Part shown: piece by piece, positions 8,074 to 15,659 of the stretch
How positions within the stretch are numbered: position 1 is the stretch's first letter
Layout: every line of letters starts with the position of its first letter
Assembly (NCBI GenBank): GCA_934511165.1
Contig: CAKSWA010000034.1
Coordinates: forward strand, 1 to 24,048
DNA from: an uncultured Oscillospiraceae bacterium
Lineage (GTDB): Bacteria > Bacillota > Clostridia > Oscillospirales > Oscillospiraceae
Direction: 5' to 3'
Length of the DNA: 24,048 nucleotides
Program-made: the position numbers and the translations under genes
Notes under the pieces: generated by a model
What the model was told of the DNA's origin: nothing
Databases searched by the model: none
Seen by the model: the letters and a program-made list of their open reading frames with translations, nothing else

Positions 8074-8108
8074 AAAGGCGCGTATTGGTTGCAATGCGCG
8101 CCCTTTTT
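8074..8108 (+). terminator. Intrinsic terminator after upp
   Basis: A 10-bp GC-rich stem with one G-T pair (about 8077-8086 with 8093-8102) is followed by CTTTTT. The T run ends immediately at the AAAGGAG ribosome site of the malic enzyme gene, so hairpin and translation start are nearly contiguous. Confidence 0.8.
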
Positions 8109-8121
8109 AAAGGAGATCATT

Positions 8122-9294
8122 ATGGACTACGCAAAGGAATCGCTGCGCCTGCACGGCGAATGGAAGGGAAAGATCGAAGTGAAGGCGACGGTGCCGGTCA
8201 GCACGAAGGACGATCTGTCGCTCGCTTATACTCCCGGCGTGGCGCAGCCGTGCCTGGAAATCCAGAAGGATATCGATAAAAGCTACGAGCTGACGCGCCG
8301 TTGGAATCTCTGCGCCGTTATTACCGACGGCAGCGCCGTGCTCGGTCTCGGCGACATCGGCCCCGAGGCCGGTATGCCGGTTATGGAGGGTAAATGCGTC
8401 CTCTTCAAGTCGTTCGGCGATGTGGACGCGTTCCCGCTCTGCGTCAAGACGAAGGACGTGGACGAGTTTGTGCAGACGGTTTATAACATCTCCGGCTCGT
8501 TCGGCGGCATCAATTTGGAGGATATCGCCGCGCCCCGCTGCTTTGAGATCGAGCGCAAGCTCAAGGAAAAGTGCGATATCCCCATCTTCCATGACGACCA
8601 GCACGGCACCGCGGTCATCACGCTCGCGGGCCTCACGAACGCGCTGAAGGTGGTAGGGAAGAAGAAAGAGGAGGTGCGCGTTGTCGTAAACGGCGCGGGC
8701 GCTGCGGCGACGGCCATTACGAAGCTGCTCCTCTCCGCCGGTTTCCCGGACGTGACGCTCTGCGACCGCAAGGGTGCGATCTATGAAGGCCGCGAAGGGC
8801 TCAACTGGATCAAGGAAGAAATGTCTCATGTGACAAACCCGCAGCATCTCCGCGGGACGCTCGCCGAGGTGCTTCCCGGCGCGGATGTGTTCATCGGGGT
8901 TTCCGCCCCCGGCATGCTCACGGGCGAGATGGTGAAAACGATGAACCGCGATGCGATCATCTTCGCCTGCGCGAACCCGACGCCGGAGATCTTCCCGGAC
9001 GAGGCGAAGGCAGCGGGCGCGGCGGTCGTGTCCACCGGGCGCAGCGACTATCCCAACCAGATCAACAACGTTCTCGCGTTCCCCGGCATTTTCCGCGGCG
9101 CTTTCGACGTGCGCGCGAGCGACATCAACGAGGAGATGAAGGTAGCGGCGGCGCACGCGCTCGCCGGGCTTATCGCGGACGACGAGCTCTCCGCGGAGTA
9201 CATCATCCCCCAGGCGTTTGATAAGCGCGTCGGCCCCGCGGTCGCAAAAGCGGTGGCCGAGGCGGCACGGAAAACCGGTGTCGCGCGGATCTGA
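8122..9294 (+). CDS. NAD(P)-dependent malic enzyme
   Basis: This 390-residue protein is the short bacterial type of malic enzyme, which decarboxylates malate to pyruvate with reduction of NAD(P)+. Visible family features are SLAYTPGVA with the catalytic Tyr36, the EGKCVLF segment with Lys91, the metal ligands in NLEDIAAPRC (Glu132, Asp133) and HDDQHGT, and the dinucleotide-binding GAGAAATA from about residue 191. The ATG at 8122 is chosen because AAAGGAG lies 6-7 bases upstream. An in-frame ATG at 8089 is inside the preceding terminator. Whether NAD or NADP is used cannot be decided here. A very strong terminator follows. Confidence 0.96.
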   Translation: MDYAKESLRLHGEWKGKIEVKATVPVSTKDDLSLAYTPGVAQPCLEIQKDIDKSYELTRRWNLCAVITDGSAVLGLGDIGPEAGMPVMEGKCVLFKSFGDVDAFPLCVKTKDVDEFVQTVYNISGSFGGINLEDIAAPRCFEIERKLKEKCDIPIFHDDQHGTAVITLAGLTNALKVVGKKKEEVRVVVNGAGAAATAITKLLLSAGFPDVTLCDRKGAIYEGREGLNWIKEEMSHVTNPQHLRGTLAEVLPGADVFIGVSAPGMLTGEMVKTMNRDAIIFACANPTPEIFPDEAKAAGAAVVSTGRSDYPNQINNVLAFPGIFRGAFDVRASDINEEMKVAAAHALAGLIADDELSAEYIIPQAFDKRVGPAVAKAVAEAARKTGVARI

Positions 9295-9315
9295 CATATA
9301 TTTTTAAAAAACATG

Positions 9316-9365
9316 GAAACGGGAGAAGCTGCCGGCAACGGCTGCTTCTCCCGTTTCTCTTTTTT
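9316..9365. terminator. Strong bidirectional terminator
   Basis: A 14-bp perfect outer stem (9316-9329 with 9344-9357), one T/T mismatch and a 4-bp inner stem with a GCAA loop are followed by TTTTTT on the plus strand. A run of A at 9305-9310 supplies the T tract for the minus strand. It separates malic enzyme from the convergent regulator gene. Confidence 0.9.
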
Positions 9366-9386
9366 GCTTTTGTGAGCGGCGAAATG

Positions 9387-10064
9387 CTATACTTTCGCAT
9401 CGAGCATCATCTTGATGTGCTGCTTGGCGAGACGGTATGCCGCCGCTTCGTCTCTCGCTTTGATCGCTTCATAAATCTGCAGGTGCTCCTGATAGCACTC
9501 CTTGCAGACATCCTCAAAGTCTGCCGCCGCATACAGCTTTGCCCGCGACATATGAAGATCCACCAGTTTGTAGGCGCTGATAAGATAGCGGTTCCGGCCG
9601 GCGTTCAGTACGGCGCGGTGGAATTCCAGATCGCTGACATACAGCTGATATACGTTTGTGGTGTCGCACTGCCGGACGCATTGCTCAATGGTTTTAAGCT
9701 TCTCCCGGGTGCGGCACCGCGCGGCCAGACGAGCCGCGGCGGGCTCCACCGCCAGCCGGAACTCCATCGTCTCCATATGGCTTTCCAGAGAAATTTCACG
9801 GATTCGGATCCGGTGGCTCTCGCTGCGGTCCAGCCAGTCCTCGTCCACGAGCCTGTTGAAGATCTTCCGGATCGTGGAGCGGCTGCATCCGTACAGCTCG
9901 GCGCACTGCTCTTCCCGCAGCTTCTCGCCCGGCTCCAGACGGCAGGCGACAATATCTTCCAGCATGAGCTGATATACGAGCTCGTTGGTTAGGATGAAGG
10001 GATTCTTCTCCCGCAGCAGCTGGGCTCTTTCCAGATTCCTCTGTTTTATTTCGACTGCGTTCAT
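9387..10064 (-). CDS. GntR-family transcriptional regulator with FCD ligand domain
   Basis: The 225-residue protein has an N-terminal winged helix-turn-helix (about residues 22-90), including LEPGEKLREEQCAELYGCSR, the usual GntR recognition region. A helical FCD domain follows, with likely metal/ligand residues Asp145 and His149 (DLEFH), His171 and His194 (EHLQIYEAI). FCD regulators respond to small organic acids or amino acids and usually control adjacent genes. The start is ATG at 10064, with GGTGAGG 6 bases upstream. A longer TTG start at 10112 is rejected because it overlaps the promoter's -10 element. The gene is divergent from the NhaC-lyase operon, so it is the obvious candidate regulator of it. 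Confidence 0.92.
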   Translation of the reverse strand: MNAVEIKQRNLERAQLLREKNPFILTNELVYQLMLEDIVACRLEPGEKLREEQCAELYGCSRSTIRKIFNRLVDEDWLDRSESHRIRIREISLESHMETMEFRLAVEPAAARLAARCRTREKLKTIEQCVRQCDTTNVYQLYVSDLEFHRAVLNAGRNRYLISAYKLVDLHMSRAKLYAAADFEDVCKECYQEHLQIYEAIKARDEAAAYRLAKQHIKMMLDAKV

Positions 10065-10103
10065 ATCAAACCTCACCGCTGTTGGTAATTTTTCCTGATT
10101 CAC

Positions 10104-10132
10104 AGTATACAAACTCGGAAAAAATTTGTCAA
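10104..10132 (-). promoter_or_regulatory. Promoter of the FCD regulator with overlapping GTATAC operator-like site
   Basis: On the minus strand a perfect TTGACA (10127-10132) and TATACT (10104-10109) are separated by exactly 17 bases. The -10 is embedded in TTGTATACTG, a near match to the palindromic GTATAC-centred sites bound by several FCD regulators. This suggests negative autoregulation, which is an inference. Confidence 0.75.
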
Positions 10133-10168
10133 ATGCTTTAAATCTGTGGTAGTTTTAAGAAAATCGTT

Positions 10169-10191
10169 CGGAAAAAGGAACATTTTTTCCG
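10169..10191. promoter_or_regulatory. CGGAAAAA inverted repeat in the divergent control region
   Basis: CGGAAAAA at 10169-10176 is mirrored by its complement at 10184-10191 with a 7-base gap. A third direct copy lies at 10116-10123 next to the regulator promoter. It could be an operator for the NhaC-lyase operon. No function is shown. Confidence 0.35.
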
Positions 10192-10255
10192 CTTTGGAAA
10201 TAGAATTTGAAACATTTTCGCGCCGGATGGTAGGCTATAGCCAGCAAAGACGCTT

Positions 10256-10269
10256 TGATTGGCCAATCA
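10256..10269. promoter_or_regulatory. 14-base perfect palindrome upstream of the NhaC gene
   Basis: TGATTGGCCAATCA is a perfect palindrome about 48 bases before the antiporter start, after a weak promoter-like TTGAAA (10207-10212) and TAGGCT (10231-10236). Its position suits a repressor site in the 5' leader. This is an inference. Confidence 0.35.
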
Positions 10270-10316
10270 GCGCTTTCTATGCACTGCCATGTCGCAAATA
10301 ATAGGAGGTTATACGC

Positions 10317-11672
10317 ATGGAAGGTTTATGGACAATCTTCGGCCCGATCCTGACGATCACGATCGCAATCGTATCCAAAAACGCCATCCTTGCCCTGTTC
10401 ATCGGTATCTGCTATTTCTGCGCCGGTACCTATGGTTTCGGATTCCTGAACCACATTTCCGACTGCTTCGCTGCCGGTATCAGCAACAACGCCTTCATTC
10501 TTGTAATGGTAGGCACGCTCGGCGTGATGCTTGTCATCATGCGCCGCGGCGGCGGCTTCAAGGCATTTGCTGCCTGGGCCAACAAGGCGGTTAATTCCCG
10601 CAAAAAGGCCGGCGGACTCATCGTGCTGCTCAGCCTGCTTCTGACCTGCGCTTCGGATCTGATTTCCAACCTGGCCACCGGCAAAATCCTGCAGCCTGTG
10701 GTGCAGCAGCAGAAGCTTGCCCCGCAGAAATCCGCCTATATTTCGGAAAGCATCGGCCCCAACGTGGGCTCCATCTTCCCCTACGGTACCTATTTCCTCT
10801 TCTGCGTCGGCATGGTCGGCGCACTCCTCCCGGACGTGAATCCAATTCCCTTCTTCTATTCCGGCATCGCCCTTTCCTTCCACACCTGGCTCGCCGTGCT
10901 GATTGCCATTCTGGCCGCGCTGGAGATCATCCCGGATCTTGGCGCAATGAAAAAATTCCAGAAGCAGGCACAGGAGGGGACTGTGCAAGAAACCGCCGGT
11001 GCCGCCGTGCCGATGGATGTCATGGGCGGCGACGATGTTCCCGCGGACTTTGGTGCTTTCTTCCTGCCGCTGGGCGGACTGATCGTCGGTATGCTGGTAA
11101 CGTCCCTTCGTGCCGGAGAGGTCGTCATGATCCCCGGAGCCATCATCGGCTGCCTCGTGGGACTGATTTACGTTGTTGCCCGCGGCACCGTGAAGATCAG
11201 GGAGGTCGGTGACCTGCTGATCGAAGGCATCATGGAACAGTTCCCCATCATTCTTCTGCTGGCTTTCGCCTTTGCCTACGGCGCGTCCATGTCCGTCGCC
11301 GGTATGAGCGATTTCGTCGTTGCCGCGCTCAGCGATTCCGTTGCGCCCGCGCTGCTGCCGGTGATCGTCTTTATGATCGGCATGTTTGTCAGCTACACCA
11401 CCGGCAGCCTTGGCAGCGCGCTCGTCATGCTGCTGCCGATCTCCCTGCCGCTGGGACTTGCGGTCGGCGCGAACCTGACGCTCACCTTCGCCGCCACCTA
11501 CAGCGGCGCACAGTGGGGCGACCAGTTATCTCCGCTCTCTGACATGACGATCGAAAACTCTGCGGCAAACGGCGTCAGCCCCGTGGAGGTGTCCGCCGGA
11601 ATTTTGCCGTACCGTATTATTGACGGCGTCCTCTGCATCATCCTCTTTGCCGTTCTCGGATTTATTCTGTAA
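10317..11672 (+). CDS. nhaC: NhaC-family Na+/H+ antiporter
   Basis: This 451-residue protein has about 11-12 membrane segments. It carries the family signature AQWGDQLSPLSDMTIENSAA near residues 400-420, the counterpart of the NhaC 'WGEQTSPISDTT' motif, and a CASDLISNLATGK segment earlier. NhaC-family proteins exchange Na+ for protons, and some members move organic acids such as malate and lactate. Similar genes are known next to amino-acid decarboxylase operons, where they may help pH homeostasis. The AGGAGG site lies 7 bases upstream of the ATG. The lyase gene starts 35 bases downstream with no terminator between them, so the two form an operon. The transported species here is uncertain. 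Confidence 0.88.
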   Translation: MEGLWTIFGPILTITIAIVSKNAILALFIGICYFCAGTYGFGFLNHISDCFAAGISNNAFILVMVGTLGVMLVIMRRGGGFKAFAAWANKAVNSRKKAGGLIVLLSLLLTCASDLISNLATGKILQPVVQQQKLAPQKSAYISESIGPNVGSIFPYGTYFLFCVGMVGALLPDVNPIPFFYSGIALSFHTWLAVLIAILAALEIIPDLGAMKKFQKQAQEGTVQETAGAAVPMDVMGGDDVPADFGAFFLPLGGLIVGMLVTSLRAGEVVMIPGAIIGCLVGLIYVVARGTVKIREVGDLLIEGIMEQFPIILLLAFAFAYGASMSVAGMSDFVVAALSDSVAPALLPVIVFMIGMFVSYTTGSLGSALVMLLPISLPLGLAVGANLTLTFAATYSGAQWGDQLSPLSDMTIENSAANGVSPVEVSAGILPYRIIDGVLCIILFAVLGFIL

Positions 11673-11707
11673 TGCCGAATACAAAATTTGTAAAGGAGAT
11701 TTGAATC

Positions 11708-13102
11708 ATGAGTTCCAGCAAGTATGCCGAGCCTTTCCGCATCAAAGCCGTTGAAATGCTCAAGGAGACCACACCGGAATACCGCCGTCAGGTCCTTGAG
11801 GACGTTGGCTACAACCTCTTCAAAGTGAAATCCGATGATATCTATATCGACTGCCTCACCGACTCCGGCACCTCCGCCATGAGCGACCGCCAGTGGGCCG
11901 CTCTGATGGTCGGCGACGAGTCCTATGTGGGCAACCGCTGCTTCTATCATTATGAATCTGCCATTCAGGATATTTTCGGCTTCCCGTACGTCATCCCCAC
12001 CCATCAGGGACGCGCGGCCGAGCAGCTTCTGGCCCGCATGTATTATCCCAACCATCCCAAGGCCAAGTATGTTCTGGCGAACATGGCCTTTGACTCCACC
12101 CGCGCCGCGGCCATGACCCACGGCGTCACGGCGATTGACCTTCTGGAGCCTGCCGGTTACGACACCACCACCGAAGCGCCGTTCAAGGGCAATCTGGATG
12201 TGGGTAAGCTGGAAAGCTTCATTCAGGAGCACGGCGTGGAATCTGTTGCATGGGTACAGATGATCATTACCTGCAACACCAACGGCGGCCAGCCTGTTTC
12301 CATGGCGAACATCCGCGCCGTGGCCGAAATCTGCAAAAAGTATGGCATCACATACGTGGCGGACTGCGCCCGCTGCTTTGAAAACGCCTACTTCATCAAG
12401 GAGCGCGAGGAAGGCTATCAGGATAAGGACATCCGCGAGATTGCGAAGGAGATGTTCTCCTACTTCGATATCGCGTTCATGAGCATCAAGAAGGACGGCC
12501 TCGTCAACATGGGCGGCATGTTCGCCTGCCGCGACAAGGATCTTTACGACCGCGCGTGGCCCGACAACATGAACTACGAAGGCCATGTCACCTATGGCGG
12601 TCTGGCCGGACGCGATCTGGAAGCCATTGCCGTGGGTCTGTACGAGGGCTCCGAATATCGTTATCTGAAGGGCCGCATCGGCCAGGTGCAGTATCTGGGC
12701 GAGCGTCTGGACGAGTTTGGCGTTCCGTATGTCCGTCCCGTGGGCGGCAACGGCGTATATATCGACGCGCGGAAATTCTATCCCGACATCGAGCCCGGCC
12801 ATTTCCCCGGCCTGTGCCTCGCAGCCGATCTCTATATGAAAGCCGGTATCCGCGTTTCCGAACTGGGCGCTTCGGCCTTCTCCTACAAGGATGAGCAGGG
12901 CGTGATCCACTATCCGGAGATCGATCTCGTGCGCATTGCCATTTCCCGCCGCGTTTACACCAACAGCCACATGGATGTTATCGCCGAGGCGCTGGGCGAG
13001 CTCTATCAGAGCGGCTCTCCCAACTTCAAGGGTATGGACAAGTCCGACTGGTACGGTGCTACGACCCACTTCACCAGCAACTACACCCCGATGTGGAAGT
13101 AA
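11708..13102 (+). CDS. Tryptophanase/tyrosine phenol-lyase family PLP-dependent beta-eliminating lyase
   Basis: This 464-residue enzyme belongs to the fold-type I PLP lyases that split tryptophan or tyrosine into indole or phenol, pyruvate and ammonia. Visible features are Tyr73, the phosphate-binding THQGR (Arg102), Asp219 and Arg222 in the cofactor pocket, the PLP lysine Lys262 (SIKKD), the K+ site residues Glu71 and Asn267, and the carboxylate-binding Arg414. Overall it reads closer to tyrosine phenol-lyase (DIYIDCLTDSGTSAMSD, GGLAGRDLEA). The specificity positions instead match tryptophanase: Asp129 replaces the phenol-lyase Thr124, Leu386 replaces Arg381, and His454 matches tryptophanase His463. 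I favour tryptophanase-like activity, unproven. AAAGGAG precedes the ATG, and it is in one operon with the NhaC gene. Confidence 0.9.
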   Translation: MSSSKYAEPFRIKAVEMLKETTPEYRRQVLEDVGYNLFKVKSDDIYIDCLTDSGTSAMSDRQWAALMVGDESYVGNRCFYHYESAIQDIFGFPYVIPTHQGRAAEQLLARMYYPNHPKAKYVLANMAFDSTRAAAMTHGVTAIDLLEPAGYDTTTEAPFKGNLDVGKLESFIQEHGVESVAWVQMIITCNTNGGQPVSMANIRAVAEICKKYGITYVADCARCFENAYFIKEREEGYQDKDIREIAKEMFSYFDIAFMSIKKDGLVNMGGMFACRDKDLYDRAWPDNMNYEGHVTYGGLAGRDLEAIAVGLYEGSEYRYLKGRIGQVQYLGERLDEFGVPYVRPVGGNGVYIDARKFYPDIEPGHFPGLCLAADLYMKAGIRVSELGASAFSYKDEQGVIHYPEIDLVRIAISRRVYTNSHMDVIAEALGELYQSGSPNFKGMDKSDWYGATTHFTSNYTPMWK

Positions 13103-13137
13103 GCTGTCCGGCATCCCGGCAAAACCCGCAAAAATGC

Positions 13138-13173
13138 AAAGAAGCTCTCCGGCTGCTGCCGGAGAGCTTCTTT
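13138..13173. terminator. Bidirectional terminator between lyase and DUF3048 genes
   Basis: A 16-bp perfect stem (13138-13153 with 13158-13173) with a TGCT loop lies between convergent genes. T runs are short on the plus strand and better on the minus strand, where TTTTT appears shortly after the stem. Confidence 0.85.
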
Positions 13174-13188
13174 GATGCATGCGGGAAA

Positions 13189-14346
13189 TCAGTTGTAAGT
13201 GGCTCCGCCGTAGCCGCTGGAGACAAACGCGATGTACGTGTGGCCGATGCCGAGTTCGAGTTCGCTGCCGTCGGCGGTGTAGTAATGGAAGGACTCGTTC
13301 AAAGCGCCGCGCTTCCAGGTGATGGGCTCGGCATAGCCGCCGTTAAAGAAGAGACCGGTGCCCTCGCACTCGTAGGTGCTCATCGCGGTGTGATAGTGAT
13401 CGTCGATGCCGACCTGCGTGTAGGTGGCGAGAACGAGCAGATTCTGGAATACAGCGGCGTCGCTTGTGTTGGCGTCGGCAATGGCGGCGTTCCAGTTGTA
13501 GCCTACATAACCGTTCTGATCGGCCTTGTACTCAAAGCTCGTGATCTTTGTGCCGGGGAACACGATGCGGACGTTGTTGGCCACGCTGCCGTCTGTCGGG
13601 GCGGCGTTTTCGGTGAAACGCAGGCCGTAATCATAGGAATCGGTGTTGTGCTCGGTGCGGGTGTTGTTCTCCGCAATGAAGCTCTGCAGCCGCTCGCCGG
13701 TCGTCGTCATGCTGTGCACGCCGCCGGAGTAGGGATACTCGCTGAGACGGAAGCCCGTGCCGTTCTGCTCGTTCACGTTGATGTTGTCGTTGTCTACGTA
13801 GTTCGCGAGCATCGGTGCGGAGAATTCGAGACCGTCAGCGCTCTCGCCGCAGTGGGCGAAAATCGCGTCATAGGAAAGCGCCATGCTGATGAAGTAGGAA
13901 CGGCAGCTGCGGATGGGATTGATGTTCTGCACATCGTCCAGATCCATGAAAACAAACATGTTGCGGGTGATCTGCTCGACCTGCGCTTCGTAAACAATGG
14001 CGGCCTTGCTGATGCTGCCCTGATTGATCGGCGTGATCGGCGCATCCCAGTGGTTGTTCTCCACCATGATTGCCACGGGGCGGGTCTTGCTGTAGTCCTT
14101 GGTGGTCGTCTCGCCGGTCAGCGGGTTGACGAGCGGAACTTCGGGCGTCGGTTCCGGTGTGGCGGTCGGCTCCGGCGTCGGCTCCGCGGTGGCGGTTGCT
14201 TCGGGCTCCGCCGTCGCTTCGGCCGTTGCCTCCGGCGTGGCGGTTGCTTCCGGCTCGGCGGGCGTATTCGGGCGGCCGGAGCAGGCACCGAAAGCGAACG
14301 CGCAGACGAGAAGCAGAGAAAGAATGGTCAGAAACTTGCGCTTCAT
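13189..14346 (-). CDS. DUF3048 domain-containing lipoprotein (copy 1)
   Basis: The 385-residue protein starts with a lipoprotein-type signal peptide (MKRKFLTILSLLLVCAFAFG, then AC, likely lipidated Cys21). A low-complexity Thr/Pro/Glu/Ala linker runs to about residue 70, and the DUF3048 domain follows: RPVAIMVENN, IRSCRSYF, AIFAHCG, GGVHSMTTTGER and a C-terminal FHYYTADGSELELGIG. This family (relatives of Bacillus YerB) is widespread in Firmicutes envelopes, but its biochemical function is unknown. The protein is presumably tethered outside the membrane by the flexible linker. It is a close paralogue of the next upstream gene. It has its own consensus promoter in the 82-base gap, and GAGGTG lies 5 bases before the ATG. 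Confidence 0.9.
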   Translation of the reverse strand: MKRKFLTILSLLLVCAFAFGACSGRPNTPAEPEATATPEATAEATAEPEATATAEPTPEPTATPEPTPEVPLVNPLTGETTTKDYSKTRPVAIMVENNHWDAPITPINQGSISKAAIVYEAQVEQITRNMFVFMDLDDVQNINPIRSCRSYFISMALSYDAIFAHCGESADGLEFSAPMLANYVDNDNINVNEQNGTGFRLSEYPYSGGVHSMTTTGERLQSFIAENNTRTEHNTDSYDYGLRFTENAAPTDGSVANNVRIVFPGTKITSFEYKADQNGYVGYNWNAAIADANTSDAAVFQNLLVLATYTQVGIDDHYHTAMSTYECEGTGLFFNGGYAEPITWKRGALNESFHYYTADGSELELGIGHTYIAFVSSGYGGATYN

Positions 14347-14390
14347 GATGTCACCTCATAGTAGCATTAAAATTCAAAACGAACATAAAG

Positions 14391-14419
14391 AGTATACTAT
14401 ATTCGACCCTTTGTGTCAA
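14391..14419 (-). promoter_or_regulatory. Consensus promoter of DUF3048 copy 1
   Basis: On the minus strand, a perfect TTGACA (14414-14419) and TATACT (14391-14396) are separated by exactly 17 bases and lie about 45 bases upstream of the start. The gene can therefore be expressed independently of the upstream paralogue. Confidence 0.8.
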
Positions 14420-14428
14420 TGCGGCGGA

Positions 14429-15544
14429 TTACGAATAGCTCGCGCCGCCGTAATACTCGGACACAAACGCGATATACGTCTTGCCGATGCCGAGCTGCAG
14501 CTCGCTGCCGTCGGCGGTGTAGTAATGGAACGGCTCGTTCACGCTGCCGCGGCTCCACGTGATCGGCTCAGCATAGCCGCCGTTGAAGAAGTATCCGGCG
14601 TCCTGATAGTCATAGGTGTAGATGGAGGTATGGTTTTTCTCGTCGATGCTGGTGGTCGTGGGGGAGTAGAGGACAAGGACGTTTTCAAATACAACGCTTT
14701 CGCCGGTGTTCCCGTCCGTATAGGCGCTGTTCCACTGCGTGCTCGTGTAGCCGCCCTTTTCGGCGTCGTAGGCAAACTCTGTGGTTTTGCCCGCCGGGAA
14801 TACAACGTGGATATCATTGGCGGCTTCGCCGTTTATGGGCGCTGCGTCCTCGGTGAAGCGAAGGCCGTAGTCATAGCCGTCGGTGCGGTGCGTGGTGCGC
14901 GTGCCGTACTGCGCAAAGAGGCTTTGCAGGCGCTCGCCGGTCGTTGTCATGCTGTGCACGGCGCCGTAGAACGGCGCATCGTACTGGCGGAAGCCGCAGC
15001 TTTGCTCGTGGACTTCAATGTCGTCCGCGTCGGTGTAGTTTACGAGCATGGTGTCCGCAAACTCCAGTCCCTCGCCGCTCTTGCCGCAGTGGGCGAAAAT
15101 GGCGTCATAGCTGAGTGCCGCGCTCACAAAGTAGCTGCGTGCGCTGCGGATGGGGAACACGTTATCGAGCCCGTCCGTGTCCATGAAGAGGAACATGTTG
15201 CGCGTGATGGACTCCACCTGCATCTCATAGACGATGGCTGCCTGGGAGAGACCGCCCTGCGCGATGAGCGTGCCGTCGTCCCAGCGGTTATTCTCCACCA
15301 TGATGGCTACGGGGCGCGTCTGGCTGTAGTCGGTATCTGTTTTCTCGCCGGTCAGCGGGTTCGTAAACGCCGGTTCGGGCGTCGCGGTCGGCGTGGGGAG
15401 AGGCGTGGCCGTCGGCTCAGGCGTTGCTGTTACGGCGGGGGTGGCGGACGCTTCCGGCGTGGGTTCCGGCGCTGCGCCGCAGCCTGCGGCTGTGAGCAGG
15501 CAGGCGAAAGCGAGCAGAAAGGCGGTCTTTTTGAAAAGTTTCAT
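14429..15544 (-). CDS. DUF3048 domain-containing lipoprotein (copy 2)
   Basis: The 371-residue protein has the same plan as its neighbour: a signal peptide ending LLTAAGC (Cys22 likely lipidated), a Pro/Thr/Glu/Ala linker to about residue 60, then a DUF3048 domain with RPVAIMVENN, IRSARSYF, AIFAHCG, GAVHSMTTTGER and FHYYTADGSELQLGIG. Many segments match copy 1 exactly, including the FFNGGYAEPITW stretch, so the pair arose by tandem duplication. The linkers and the middle of the domain differ most. The function is unknown. A TATAAT -10 at 15574-15579 (minus strand) lies upstream without a clear -35. Confidence 0.9.
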   Translation of the reverse strand: MKLFKKTAFLLAFACLLTAAGCGAAPEPTPEASATPAVTATPEPTATPLPTPTATPEPAFTNPLTGEKTDTDYSQTRPVAIMVENNRWDDGTLIAQGGLSQAAIVYEMQVESITRNMFLFMDTDGLDNVFPIRSARSYFVSAALSYDAIFAHCGKSGEGLEFADTMLVNYTDADDIEVHEQSCGFRQYDAPFYGAVHSMTTTGERLQSLFAQYGTRTTHRTDGYDYGLRFTEDAAPINGEAANDIHVVFPAGKTTEFAYDAEKGGYTSTQWNSAYTDGNTGESVVFENVLVLYSPTTTSIDEKNHTSIYTYDYQDAGYFFNGGYAEPITWSRGSVNEPFHYYTADGSELQLGIGKTYIAFVSEYYGGASYS

Positions 15545-15609
15545 GGGAATACACCTCGGTGTGTTAGTTTGCGATTATAGGACGAACGAAACGTCCATTT
15601 GGTTCGCAT

Positions 15610-15645
15610 GAAAAAAGCCCCGGAAGTCCTTACTTCCGGGGCTTT
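15610..15645 (-). terminator. Terminator after secG
   Basis: A 14-bp perfect stem (15614-15627 with 15632-15645) with a 4-base loop is followed on the minus strand by TTTTTT (complement of 15611-15616). Confidence 0.9.
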
Positions 15646-15659
15646 GAAAAAGTCGGGAA

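Noticed and set aside
10065..10112. Upstream TTG start extending the FCD regulator by 16 codons
   Set aside because: The TTG lies at the -10 box of a consensus promoter, so it would not be in the mRNA; the ATG at 10064 has a proper ribosome site.
10240..10316. A TnaC-like leader peptide ahead of the antiporter-lyase operon
   Set aside because: The only short frame there (ATG at 10279) has no ribosome site, no tryptophan codon before the main start and no proline-rich stall pattern.
11498..13180. A 560-codon open frame antisense to the lyase
   Set aside because: It mirrors the codon pattern of the lyase gene and has no ribosome site or recognisable domain.
13093..15580. Long plus-strand frames over the DUF3048 genes
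   Set aside because: They arise opposite the lipoprotein genes, including Val/Gly/Ser-rich stretches complementary to the Pro/Thr linkers.
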